From positions 4,825,501 through 4,889,500 of the forward strand of contig NZ_CP017476.1 of NCBI RefSeq assembly GCF_001761385.1: 64,000 nucleotides of DNA, written 5' to 3'. Position numbers and translations under genes: made by a program. Below the pieces are notes generated by a model. The model was given only the letters and a program-made list of their open reading frames with translations. It was not told the origin of the DNA and searched no databases. Below are positions 36,206 through 44,330 of this stretch, in pieces. This DNA is from Hydrogenophaga crassostreae (GTDB taxonomy: Bacteria; Pseudomonadota; Gammaproteobacteria; Burkholderiales; Burkholderiaceae_C). Each line of letters begins with the position of its first letter. Within the stretch, counting starts at the first letter, position 1.

Positions 36206-39181
36206 CTAGCCGAGGTGAGGGCCGATCAGCTTGGCAATCTCAAACATCGTGACCTGCGGTTTGCCAAACACAGCCTCGAGCTTGGCGTCGGCGTTGATCT
36301 TGCGTTTGTCGGTTGCGTCTTGCAGGCTATTGGCCTTGATGTAGTCCCAGAGTTTTTTCGTCACCTCAGGCCGCGACACCAATCCGTCGCCAATCACCGC
36401 AATCAACGCTGCGCTGGGCTGCTTTCCCGTGGCTGCGGTTGTTTTGCGCGGTGCCTTGGGTTTTTTCACAGCCGCCGTCTTTTTCGCCGCAGCCGCTTTT
36501 TTGGCCGGGGCGGCCTTCTTGGCTGCCACTGTCTTTGCGGCGGCACCAGCCGCGGTCTTGCGCGGTGGGTACTTGGAGGTGCGGGGTTCAAAGGCGAAAT
36601 TCACCTTGCCAGCCTCGGCATCCCATGCCAGGAAGGCCTTGAACGAGCGGCGCGTGCGCATGGAGACGAACTTGTCGAGCAAATCGGTCTTGCCTTCGGC
36701 CAGCAGCTTTTGCATCTGCTCGCGTTCAATCGGTTGCTGCAAGATGATCTTGCCGCTCTTGAACTTGCAACTGGGCGTGGGCTGGGCCTCGGTGGGCACG
36801 GTCTTGGAGCAGACATAGTTGCTGCCATGCTCGTACACCGGGCTGCCACAGATCGGGCAGGCGCCCAGCGACTCGGCACCACTGAAGTCGACGATCTCGC
36901 CGCTTTCTTCGTTCTTCTTGTCATCGCCGAAGTCGAATTCCAGCTTCCAGTTCTTGTCTTCTTCGTTGAACTTGATGACGATCTCGGCCACGAAGGGCCA
37001 GCCCGCCTTGGAGCGGAACCCCTGAAGCGGGCCGATGTGTTTGGTGGCCAGCAAGGTTTCCGCTTCTTCGGGCTCAAAGGTACGCCCGGCTGGCGACTTG
37101 CCGAACGAGAAGCCACAGCCTTCGCTCGCACCGTCTTTGCCCACGCAGGTGTAGCGGCGGTAGTTCTCTTTCACCACGCCGCCGCAATTGGGGCAGGGTG
37201 TTTCCAGCGTGGCGTAGTTGCCAGGAATGGTGTCGCGGTCGTATTCCTTGGCTTTTCGAACCATGCGCTCGGTCATGGCGGCGATGTCGCCCATGAAGGC
37301 CGCGCGGCTGAGTTGGCCCTGCTCCATCTGCGAGAGTTTGTACTCCCATTCGCCAGTGAGTTCGGCTTTGGACAACTCTTCCACGCCCAGGCCGCGCAAC
37401 AGCGTCATGAGCTGAAAAGCCTTGGCCGTGGGAATCATCTCCCGGCCTTCGCGCAGCATGTATTTTTCGGTCAGCAAACCTTCGATCGTGGCCGCGCGCG
37501 TGGCGGGCGTGCCCAGGCCTTTTTCCTGCATGGCCAAACGCAACTCGTCATCGTCCACCAGCTTGCCTGCACCTTCCATGGCGCCCAGCAGCGTGGCTTC
37601 CGAGTAGCGAGCGGGGGGTTTGGTTTTCAGGGCTTTGGGATCAGCGCTCTCGGTGCGCACGGTTTCACCTTCTCGCACGGGAACCAGGTTTTGGCCCTTG
37701 TCACCTTCTTTGGCATCGGTCACATCTTCTGCAGCCTCTTTGCCATACACCGCCATCCAGCCCGGCTTGACCAGCACCTTGCCTTCGGTCTTGAAGTGGT
37801 GACCGACTGCACTTGTGATGCGGGTTGTGACGGTGAATTCCGCCGACGGGAAGAACACCGCCAAGAAACGGCGCACGACCAAGTCGTACAGCTTTTGCTC
37901 GGCCTCAGACAATCCACTCGGGGCTTGCAGCGTCGGGATGATGGCGAAGTGATCACTGACCTTGCTGTTGTCGAAGATGCGTTTGCTTGGGCGGATGTAG
38001 CCGCCGTCGATCGCGGTCTTGGCATGGGGTGCCAGGTGCTTCATGCCGCTGTCGGCCAGCATGGCAAAGGTCTCTTTGACCGTCGGCAAATAGTCTTCGG
38101 GCAGCGCGCGCGAATCGGTACGCGGGTAGGTCAGGGCCTTGTGGCGCTCGTACAGGCTTTGAGCGAGCTGCAGTGTGGTCTTGGCGGAGAAGCCAAACCG
38201 GCCGTTGGCTTCGCGTTGCAGGCTGGTCAGGTCGTAGAGCAAACCGCTGGCCTGGGTCGTGGGCTTGCTTTCTTCTTTGACCGTGGCGGCCTTGCCGCGC
38301 ACAGCGTCAGCGATCTCGACAGCTTCGCGCTGGCTCCAGATGCGATCGGCGCGCAATTCCGCATCGGCACCCTCTTCAATTTGTTGGGCTGTTGGTTTCT
38401 TGAATTCCGGGTCAAACCATTTGCCCGGGTATTCACCGGCTTCGGCCAGAAAGCCACCGTGGATTTCCCAGTAGTCGCGGCTCTTGTGCGCGCGGATCTT
38501 CTCTTCGCGCTCCACCACCAGGGAGAGCGTGGGCGTTTGCACCCGGCCGACCGTGGTCAGGAAAAAACCGCCGTCGCGCGAGTTGAACGCGGTCATGGCA
38601 CGGGTGCCGTTGATACCCACCATCCAGTCCGCTTCGGAGCGGCTGCGCGCGGCATCGGCCAGGCCCTGCATCTGCTCATCGGTTTTCAGGTGTTCAAACC
38701 CGTCGCGAATGGCCGCCGGCGTCATCGACTGCAGCCACAGGCGCTGCACCGGCTTGCCCAGCCCCTGGTAGGCGCCGCCTTTGAAGCCTCCCGCGTACTG
38801 CTCGATCAATCGGAAGATCAGTTCACCTTCGCGGCCCGCGTCACAGGCGTTGATCAAACGGCCCACGTCTTTCCGCTTGGCCTGCTTGACCACCGCCGAC
38901 AAGCGCGACTTGGTCTTGTCGATGGGCTTCAATTCAAAGTAGGGCGGCAACACCGGCAAGTTGGCAAAGCTCCACTTGCCGCGCTTGACGTCGAACTGCT
39001 CGGGCGCAGCGATTTCCACCAAGTGGCCCACCGCGGAGGTGACCACATAGGTGTCACTCTCAAAGTGGTCATCGTGTTTTTCGAACTTGCCCGCCACAGG
39101 GGTGAGCGCTCGCACGATGTCTTGGGCCACGGAGGGCTTCTCGGCAATGACCAGGGTTTTGGCGAAAACTTCGTTTTTCAT
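36206..39181 (-). CDS. topB: DNA topoisomerase III with H1-like tail and C-terminal SWIB domain
   Basis: From the ATG at 39181 the product is 991 residues. TOPRIM domain with EKPSVAQDIVRAL near the N-terminus; active-site Tyr in ALTYPRTDSRALPEDY near 353. Cys-rich zinc-finger-like repeats lie near 660-690 (CPNCGG) and 765-790 (CPICGS). Then a Lys/Ala/Pro-rich stretch (about 874-917, AAKKTAAVKKPKAPRKTT) resembles histone H1 tails, and the last 70 residues are a SWIB/MDM2 domain (EVTKKLWDYIK ... KRKINADAKLEAVFG). It decatenates DNA by type IA strand passage. The SWIB fusion is notable and is known in some Burkholderiales and, on topoisomerase I, in Chlamydia. Confidence 0.95.
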   Translation of the reverse strand: MKNEVFAKTLVIAEKPSVAQDIVRALTPVAGKFEKHDDHFESDTYVVTSAVGHLVEIAAPEQFDVKRGKWSFANLPVLPPYFELKPIDKTKSRLSAVVKQAKRKDVGRLINACDAGREGELIFRLIEQYAGGFKGGAYQGLGKPVQRLWLQSMTPAAIRDGFEHLKTDEQMQGLADAARSRSEADWMVGINGTRAMTAFNSRDGGFFLTTVGRVQTPTLSLVVEREEKIRAHKSRDYWEIHGGFLAEAGEYPGKWFDPEFKKPTAQQIEEGADAELRADRIWSQREAVEIADAVRGKAATVKEESKPTTQASGLLYDLTSLQREANGRFGFSAKTTLQLAQSLYERHKALTYPRTDSRALPEDYLPTVKETFAMLADSGMKHLAPHAKTAIDGGYIRPSKRIFDNSKVSDHFAIIPTLQAPSGLSEAEQKLYDLVVRRFLAVFFPSAEFTVTTRITSAVGHHFKTEGKVLVKPGWMAVYGKEAAEDVTDAKEGDKGQNLVPVREGETVRTESADPKALKTKPPARYSEATLLGAMEGAGKLVDDDELRLAMQEKGLGTPATRAATIEGLLTEKYMLREGREMIPTAKAFQLMTLLRGLGVEELSKAELTGEWEYKLSQMEQGQLSRAAFMGDIAAMTERMVRKAKEYDRDTIPGNYATLETPCPNCGGVVKENYRRYTCVGKDGASEGCGFSFGKSPAGRTFEPEEAETLLATKHIGPLQGFRSKAGWPFVAEIVIKFNEEDKNWKLEFDFGDDKKNEESGEIVDFSGAESLGACPICGSPVYEHGSNYVCSKTVPTEAQPTPSCKFKSGKIILQQPIEREQMQKLLAEGKTDLLDKFVSMRTRRSFKAFLAWDAEAGKVNFAFEPRTSKYPPRKTAAGAAAKTVAAKKAAPAKKAAAAKKTAAVKKPKAPRKTTAATGKQPSAALIAVIGDGLVSRPEVTKKLWDYIKANSLQDATDKRKINADAKLEAVFGKPQVTMFEIAKLIGPHLG

Positions 39182-39199
39182 CTCTACAATCGGTTTTCT

Positions 39200-39252
39200 C
39201 GCGCGCACGTTCGTGCGCGCACACGCAAGGGTGCGCACACACACGCGCGCAC
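39200..39252. repeat. Alternating purine-pyrimidine (GC/CA) tract with perfect inverted repeat
   Basis: This 53-bp stretch is almost entirely alternating purine and pyrimidine, including GCGCGCAC, GTGCGCGCACACGC and GCGCACACACACGCGCGCAC. It contains a perfect 9-bp inverted repeat GCGCGCACG/CGTGCGCGC with a two-base loop (39201-39220). Such DNA forms Z-DNA or cruciforms under negative supercoiling. It occupies the divergent promoter gap between topB and the SET gene. Confidence 0.75.
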
Positions 39253-39285
39253 CTGCATGAATCAACCTTACCAAATATTTTGGCC

Positions 39286-39810
39286 GTGACGAAAACCCCT
39301 CGCAAGACGCCCAAGTCCGCCGACGCCGCACCAGCAGCGGCCGGCAGGCGCATTCAGACCCGCCGCTCGGGCGTGCATGGCAAGGGCGTGTATGCCGTGG
39401 TCGACCTGGCCGAAGGCGAAACGCTGATCGAGTACGTGGGCGAAGTCATCACCTGGGAAGAAGCCCTGGACCGCCATCCCCACGACCCTACAGATCCGAA
39501 CCACACGTTCTACTTCCACATCGACGAAGAGCATGTGATCGACGCCAAACACGGCGGCAACTCTTCGCGCTGGATCAACCACAGCTGCAAGCCCAATTGC
39601 GAAGCCGAAGTCGACGACGGCCGCGTGTTCATCCGGGCCAGGAAAAACATCAAAGCCGGCAAAGAGCTGTTTTACGACTACGGCCTCGTCATCGACGAGC
39701 CCCACACGCCCGAGCTGCTCAAGCAATACCCTTGCTGGTGCGGCGCGAAGAAGTGCCGTGGCACGCTGTTGGCACCGCAGAAAAAGGGCAAGAAGTCCAA
39801 GCTGGGCTGA
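39286..39810 (+). CDS. SET-domain protein lysine methyltransferase
   Basis: About 174 residues from a GTG at 39286 (TTG at 39280 is the alternative; no ATG fits). A basic start (TKTPRKTPKSADAAPAAAGRR) precedes a full SET domain: SGVHGKGVYAVVDLAEGETLIEYVGEVI, SRWINHSCKPNCEAEV, the RKNIKAGKELFYDYG catalytic-Tyr segment, and a post-SET CWCGAKKCRGTLL cysteine set. SET enzymes methylate protein lysines with S-adenosylmethionine. The layout is eukaryote-like, and homologues exist in many bacteria. It sits divergently next to topB, whose Lys-rich tail is a plausible target. Confidence 0.88.
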   Translation: MTKTPRKTPKSADAAPAAAGRRIQTRRSGVHGKGVYAVVDLAEGETLIEYVGEVITWEEALDRHPHDPTDPNHTFYFHIDEEHVIDAKHGGNSSRWINHSCKPNCEAEVDDGRVFIRARKNIKAGKELFYDYGLVIDEPHTPELLKQYPCWCGAKKCRGTLLAPQKKGKKSKLG

Positions 39811-39947
39811 CCAACGCGACGCCCTGTGTTTCCCCCGAACAGGGGACCGGACGGCCGGATGAAAGTAGCACCTTCAGGTACATTTCAGGATCGATAGCCG
39901 GTCCTGCCCTGCGGTGGCGCCGACCCCACCGCTTCTGCAGGGACGCC

Positions 39948-40634
39948 ATGTTTACCTCTCCCGCCTCTGAACTTCATTCCGCCCCTGGTCTGCGTAAAGC
40001 ACTGATCGCTGTGGCCTGGGCCTCATGCGCCAGCTTGCTCCTGAGTGGCTGCATGACCGCCGCGAACATCGCGCAAAATCTCGACAACAAGGCGCGGGTC
40101 AGCGAGACCCAGCAGGGCATCACCGTGCTGCGCGCCCATATCAGCAAGCTGCAAGCCGCCGGCGACCCGCTGGGCGATTACTACTACGCGCTGGGCAACT
40201 CCGACGGCTGGATCAAGGACGTGAGCGATCCCAAGGCCATCACGGCGCTGTTTGAGAAGGCGGCGGCCAAGGGGTCGATGGATGCGAAGATTTTGTTGGC
40301 GTTGCAGCTGGTGTCAGACGATGCCTTGCCTGGGCGCTTGGACTACGGCCACGGTCCAGGCAAAGATCTGAATAAATGGGAGCAAGGCTTGGCCAAGTTG
40401 CTCCCTTTGCTGCAGCAGCAATGCAGCGTTCGCAGACTGGTCGTGGACGAAGGGCGAGCCAAAACAGCCTATTACCCTATCGCCTACGAAATTTGGCCAC
40501 ACTTCAGAAACGGCTACTACCAGTACAACGCCGATGGCACCCGCACCTTGTTGAAAGACCCGGAGCGGCAAAAAATCTGGGAAAAGCTGGATCGTTCTTG
40601 TCCAATACCTGAATTTGAGTGGGTCAAACCATAG
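39948..40634 (+). CDS. Lipoprotein, candidate immunity partner of the downstream lipase
   Basis: From the ATG at 39948 the product is 228 residues. A signal peptide ends in a lipobox: ASCASLLLSGC near residue 35, so it should be a lipid-anchored envelope protein. A short Sel1/TPR-like segment (DPKAITALFEKAAAKGSMDAKILLALQLVSDD) follows, then a Trp/Tyr-rich region (AYYPIAYEIWPHFRNGYYQYNADG). The next gene, 9 bp on, encodes a lipase with an effector-like tail, so a periplasmic immunity lipoprotein is likely by context. I recognise no specific family. The second half looks slightly less GC-rich than its surroundings. Confidence 0.75.
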   Translation: MFTSPASELHSAPGLRKALIAVAWASCASLLLSGCMTAANIAQNLDNKARVSETQQGITVLRAHISKLQAAGDPLGDYYYALGNSDGWIKDVSDPKAITALFEKAAAKGSMDAKILLALQLVSDDALPGRLDYGHGPGKDLNKWEQGLAKLLPLLQQQCSVRRLVVDEGRAKTAYYPIAYEIWPHFRNGYYQYNADGTRTLLKDPERQKIWEKLDRSCPIPEFEWVKP

Positions 40635-40643
40635 AGGCCACCA

Positions 40644-42257
40644 ATGGAAAGCGCACTGGCAAACCCAGCACCGAACCCCCTGGATGCCGCGATCGCCATG
40701 AAGTTGGCGTTCTGGTCCTACCCCCACAAGAACATCGAAGAAGCAGAAAAGGTCGCCAAATACCCCACCCGTTGGCGTCATGCAGAGCCCGGAAATGACC
40801 TTCCACCGGGCTTTGACAGCTATGTCCCTGCACAAAACGGGCAGCCTGCAATAGAAGGCTGGAACACACAGCACAACGCCAGAGGTGAGCTGATCAACCA
40901 GTTCATGGTGTCCATCAATCAGGACACCAAACAAATCACCTTCGACTTCAAAGGCTCGGACAACGTCAGCAATTTCAAGTCCGACTTTGGCAACGCAGGC
41001 GCCAGCGAATTTGCCCGCATCGAAGCCCAGGCTCAAAAAGCGCTGGAGGCAATGCAAGCGGATGAACGCTACAAAGGTTTCACCTTCGCCGCCACCGGCC
41101 ACAGCCTGGGCGGCGGCATGGGTCAGAGCTTTGCGCTCAGGAACAACCTCGACGCCTACGTTTACAACAGCCTGCCGATTGCGCGCGACACCATCAAGGG
41201 CGACTATTTCAAAGAAGTGGGTGGCTTTGACGCTGCGCTGGCCCGTTACCAGAGCAGCGGCCGCACGGTGCACGACATCCGCACGCCCAACGACATCGCC
41301 ACCTTCACCTACGACACCGTCACGCGCAACCAGTACCTGAGCGATACCGTGCGACCCGGCATCCAGCAACTGCCCGGCGCTGCAATCCCTGACCTGCTCA
41401 AGGCGGCTCTGATGACCAGTGAGGTGGGCGCGGCGCCAGCGCTGGCCATCATGGCCAACGACCACCGCATGGGTGCGATGTTTGACGCGCAGTACGGGCT
41501 GGGAGTCAATGCCGAAGGCGGTCGTTTTCGCATCCCCGAAGGCCATGTGGACTTTGCGGCGATCCCTGCCAAAGTACGCCAGCAGTTTGCCGAACTCAGC
41601 ACCTCGCCCGTGAGCAAGGTCTACCAATCCGAGCGCGGCGCGACGCACGATGGCGCCACCTCGGCCTACAACCGTTTCGAGATCAGCCGGGCAGACGGTT
41701 CCACCCAGCGCCTGAGCATCCATGTGGCCTCGGGCGAGGTGGCGCTCGATCACCATCACGCCGACGGGCGGCGCACCCAAGTGGCGCTGGACCCCCGACA
41801 CCCCGAACGCATGAGGGTCACGGAAACCGATGCGCCGAACCTCACCAAGGCCCCAGCGGAAAGCACTCCGGCGCCGCTGAGTGCCACCCAGCAAACACAG
41901 CTCAAGCACATCCACGCCCAGCTGGCACCCCGCCTGACAGCCCAGGGCTACAACCCCGAACAAATTGATCAGGTCGGCGCGGCCACGCTCGTGCACCTCG
42001 GTCGGCACGCCGCCAAAGGCGATGCCCGGGGCATCCATGTCAGCCATGACGGCGTACGCATAGCCATCAGCCACGAACACCACCAGCTCAGCGAGCTCGA
42101 TGTGGCCACGGCTCTGAAAAAGAGCACTGGCGAGCACCTGCAGGAAGCTGTTCACGCGCAGGTCGAATCCGGGGCGCCCTCGACAGACAGGAACCAGCAG
42201 CCTCAGATGCACCGGACGCCCAACCCGACCGAACACGCAGGCGCCATGCAGCGCTGA
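40644..42257 (+). CDS. GHSLGG lipase-like protein with XVIPCD-like C-terminus, candidate antibacterial T4SS effector
   Basis: A 537-residue protein without a signal peptide. The N-terminal half is an alpha/beta-hydrolase (DUF2974/class-3-lipase-like) with nucleophile elbow GHSLGGGMGQ near residues 152-160. Candidate Asp and His partners follow (IRTPNDIATF, EGHVDFAA). The last 120 residues have helices (QLAPRLTAQGYNPEQIDQV), a segment RGIHVSHDGVRIAISH resembling DHVVLSxDGxxxFAV, and ELDVATALKKSTGEHLQEAV, followed by a Gln-rich end. This is the layout of X-Tfe effectors of killing type IV secretion systems. The domain call is by eye, so inference. The upstream lipoprotein would be the immunity factor. 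Confidence 0.7.
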   Translation: MESALANPAPNPLDAAIAMKLAFWSYPHKNIEEAEKVAKYPTRWRHAEPGNDLPPGFDSYVPAQNGQPAIEGWNTQHNARGELINQFMVSINQDTKQITFDFKGSDNVSNFKSDFGNAGASEFARIEAQAQKALEAMQADERYKGFTFAATGHSLGGGMGQSFALRNNLDAYVYNSLPIARDTIKGDYFKEVGGFDAALARYQSSGRTVHDIRTPNDIATFTYDTVTRNQYLSDTVRPGIQQLPGAAIPDLLKAALMTSEVGAAPALAIMANDHRMGAMFDAQYGLGVNAEGGRFRIPEGHVDFAAIPAKVRQQFAELSTSPVSKVYQSERGATHDGATSAYNRFEISRADGSTQRLSIHVASGEVALDHHHADGRRTQVALDPRHPERMRVTETDAPNLTKAPAESTPAPLSATQQTQLKHIHAQLAPRLTAQGYNPEQIDQVGAATLVHLGRHAAKGDARGIHVSHDGVRIAISHEHHQLSELDVATALKKSTGEHLQEAVHAQVESGAPSTDRNQQPQMHRTPNPTEHAGAMQR

Positions 42258-42297
42258 CAGTTCAGGCCACAATCGGGGTCTGAACTTCGACACCGAC

Positions 42298-43104
42298 ATG
42301 CGACCCTCCCATCTCACCCCACACGCCGAAAACATCTGGCTGTCCACCGTCGACCTGTTGCCGGGCTTCACCGTTGAAGTGGTGCCCAGCATCGCCTCAA
42401 CCAACAGCGAGCTGATGCGCAGAGCCCGCGAAGGTTCAATGGACCCCGTGTTGCTGGCGGCCGAAGAGCAGACGGCCGGCCGGGGCCGCATGGGCAAGAA
42501 TTGGCACAGCAGCCAGGCTGGGCAGTCACTCACTTTTTCCCTCGCCTTGCCGCTGGCACCCGGCAATTGGTCGGGTTTGTCGCTGGTGGTGGGTCTGAGC
42601 CTGGCCGAGCAGCTGCACACCGATGTTCGCCTGAAATGGCCCAACGACCTGTGGCTGCATCAGCGCAAGCTGGGCGGAATCCTGGTGGAGACGGCCAGCC
42701 TGGGGCAGGGCGGCGAAGGGCGGCGCCTGGTGGTGATCGGGATCGGGATCAACATCGCGCGCCCCGATGCCAGGCAACTGGCGGCAGCCCCTGCCTCTGG
42801 AGGCATGGCGGCCATGCCTCCAGCCGGACTGGCCGAGGTGTGCGTGGGCCAAACCGCAGGGGAGACGCTGGAGGCCGTGGTCCCGGCATTGGTGAGAGAC
42901 ATCCTGCGTTTTGAATCCGAAGGGTTTACAGCCTTCGCTTCGCGCTTCGCACAACGCGACGCCCTGTTTCAACAAACGGTACGGCTTTCAGACGGTCGCC
43001 AAGGCCAGGCCACCGGCGTGGACGCCAGTGGGGCCCTGAAAGTCAACATCGATGGCCATTTGCAGGCCATCACCAGTTCGGAAGTGAGTGTGAGGCCATG
43101 CTGA
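42298..43104 (+). CDS. birA: Biotin--[acetyl-CoA-carboxylase] ligase, without DNA-binding domain
   Basis: The 268-residue product has the ligase core: STNSELMRRA, the biotinyl-AMP loop AGRGRMGKNWHSS, LKWPNDLWLHQRKLGGILVE, and a C-terminal beta-barrel (GVDASGALKVNIDG). The N-terminal helix-turn-helix that makes E. coli BirA a repressor is absent, so this is a monofunctional ligase. Its end overlaps the SPOR gene by 7 bp. In many Burkholderiales a type III pantothenate kinase gene sits between the two; it is missing here. Confidence 0.93.
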   Translation: MRPSHLTPHAENIWLSTVDLLPGFTVEVVPSIASTNSELMRRAREGSMDPVLLAAEEQTAGRGRMGKNWHSSQAGQSLTFSLALPLAPGNWSGLSLVVGLSLAEQLHTDVRLKWPNDLWLHQRKLGGILVETASLGQGGEGRRLVVIGIGINIARPDARQLAAAPASGGMAAMPPAGLAEVCVGQTAGETLEAVVPALVRDILRFESEGFTAFASRFAQRDALFQQTVRLSDGRQGQATGVDASGALKVNIDGHLQAITSSEVSVRPC

Positions 43105-43865
43105 GGTGGGTGATTACGTTACTGGTGCTCGCCAATGCGGGTTTTTACGCCTGGACCCATGGTCACCTGAGTGCGCTGGGTTTTGCGCCCTCGGAGCAAC
43201 GGGAGCCTGAACGCCTTCAAGCGCAGATTCAACCCGAAACCATGCATTTGCTCAACGCACCGGAGCCCCAAAAACCAGCATCCGAACCCGCAGCCGAGCC
43301 CCCCGCCCCAGCCACGACGCCTGCCGAGGCAGCCAGGGCTGCGCCAGCAGGCCCAACAGCCCCCACAACCCCACCGGCGCCTGCTGTCCCGACAGAACCT
43401 CTGTTGCCCCCTACCTCATGCTGGTACGCAAAGGGCTTCACCACCGCCCAAATTGAGCCTCTCGAAAAGCGGCTGCTCGATCTGGCGCTGCCCAAGGGCA
43501 GTTGGCGCATTCAGGAAGTGCGATCGGGTGGCCGCTGGGTGGTTTATATGGGTCGATACAACGACGAGCTGATGGACAAGAAGAAGGAAGAGCTCAAGGA
43601 GCTGAAGGTCGAATTTCGCACCTTGAACGACCCCCCACTGGGACCCGGTCTGGCACTGGGTACTTTTTCGACCGAAGCCGCAGCCGAACAGGGGCTCAGC
43701 AATGTGGCGCGCAAAGGCGTTCGCTCGGCCCGGGTCGCGAAAGACCGGGAAGAAACCGTGACCCACACCCTGCGCCTGTCTGAGATCACAGCCGAAGAGC
43801 GGGAAGCCGTCTTGCGCCTGGGCCCCGAATTCCTGGCTGGCAAATCGCTGCAGCCCTGCGGTTGA
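43098..43865 (+). CDS. SPOR-domain protein, membrane-anchored
   Basis: The 255-residue product has one N-terminal transmembrane helix (LRWVITLLVLANAGFYAWTHG), a Pro/Ala-rich linker (about 55-110) and a C-terminal SPOR-like module (CWYAKGFTTAQIE ... LALGTFSTEAAAEQGL ... VAKDREETVTHTLRL). SPOR domains bind denuded peptidoglycan at division sites, so it probably acts in the periplasm at the septum. Its start overlaps the birA stop by 7 bp. Confidence 0.82.
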   Translation: MLRWVITLLVLANAGFYAWTHGHLSALGFAPSEQREPERLQAQIQPETMHLLNAPEPQKPASEPAAEPPAPATTPAEAARAAPAGPTAPTTPPAPAVPTEPLLPPTSCWYAKGFTTAQIEPLEKRLLDLALPKGSWRIQEVRSGGRWVVYMGRYNDELMDKKKEELKELKVEFRTLNDPPLGPGLALGTFSTEAAAEQGLSNVARKGVRSARVAKDREETVTHTLRLSEITAEEREAVLRLGPEFLAGKSLQPCG

Positions 43866-43869
43866 TTGG

Positions 43870-44043
43870 GCTCCCCCCGCGCCGCGCTTTCAGCGCGTCA
43901 CCCCCCAGGGGGCGATGCTGGCGGCCCGGCAAAGCCGGTTCCACGGCATCCTTGGTTCGGGCACGTGCTCCGGAAGAATTTGCTCCCCCCGCGCCGCGCT
44001 TTCAGCGCGTCACCCCCCAGGGGGCGATGCTGGCGGCCCGGCA
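43870..44043 (+). repeat. Dispersed three-hairpin repeat, two tandem copies
   Basis: A perfect 62-bp direct repeat at 43870-43931 and 43982-44043, spaced 112 bp apart. Each contains a GCGCCGCGCTTTCAGCGCG hairpin, CCCCCCAGGGGGCGATGC and GCGGCCCGGCAAAGCCGG. The first copy starts five bases after the SPOR stop codon, in the sense direction. Confidence 0.9.
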
Positions 44044-44090
44044 GAGCCAAGCAATATGACCACCCCCATCGCCACCTCACTGCGTGTGGT

Positions 44091-44170
44091 GGCTCCGCCC
44101 CTCAAGGGGCGATGCCTGCGGCCTGGCAAAGCCAGTTCCGCGGCATCCTGAGTCAAGGCACGCGCTCCGG
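44091..44170 (+). repeat. Dispersed repeat, degenerate third copy
   Basis: It keeps the second and third hairpins (GCCCCTCAAGGGGCGATGC, GCGGCCTGGCAAAGCCAG) and the tail TTCCGCGGCATCCT ... GCTCCGGAA shared with the copy at 43932-43975, but lacks the first hairpin. Confidence 0.75.
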
Positions 44171-44190
44171 AAAGAGCTGGTCAAATAGAA

Positions 44191-44224
44191 ACGCCGGGTC
44201 GCACTTCACAGTGCGACCCGGCGT
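44191..44224 (-). terminator. Terminator of gap
   Basis: A perfect 14-bp stem ACGCCGGGTCGCAC/GTGCGACCCGGCGT with a 6-base loop is followed on the minus strand by TTTCTATTTG. It lies 107 bp beyond the gap stop, with one copy of the dispersed repeat in between. Confidence 0.75.
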
Positions 44225-44249
44225 GAGATGTCTCAACCCAGCGATCACG

Positions 44250-44325
44250 GTGGAACCGGCTTCGCCGGGCCACACGTGATGCCCCCTTGAGGGGGTGACG
44301 GGCTGAATGCCCGGCGCGGGGGTGA
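44250..44325 (-). repeat. Dispersed three-hairpin repeat, copy behind gap
   Basis: In the minus orientation it begins five bases after the gap stop (CCCCGCGCCGGGCATTCAGC, CCCCCTCAAGGGGGCATC, GGCCCGGCGAAGCCGGTTCC). Same order and sense as the copies behind the SPOR, tkt and barstar genes. Confidence 0.75.
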
Positions 44326-44330
44326 GTCGA

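Noticed and set aside
36098..39289. Plus-strand open frame of 1,063 codons
   Set aside because: Antisense of topB. Length alone is not evidence in DNA with so few stop codons in the complementary frame.
40314..42644. Minus-strand open frame of 776 codons
   Set aside because: Antisense of the lipoprotein, lipase and birA genes; no signal, start site or domain.
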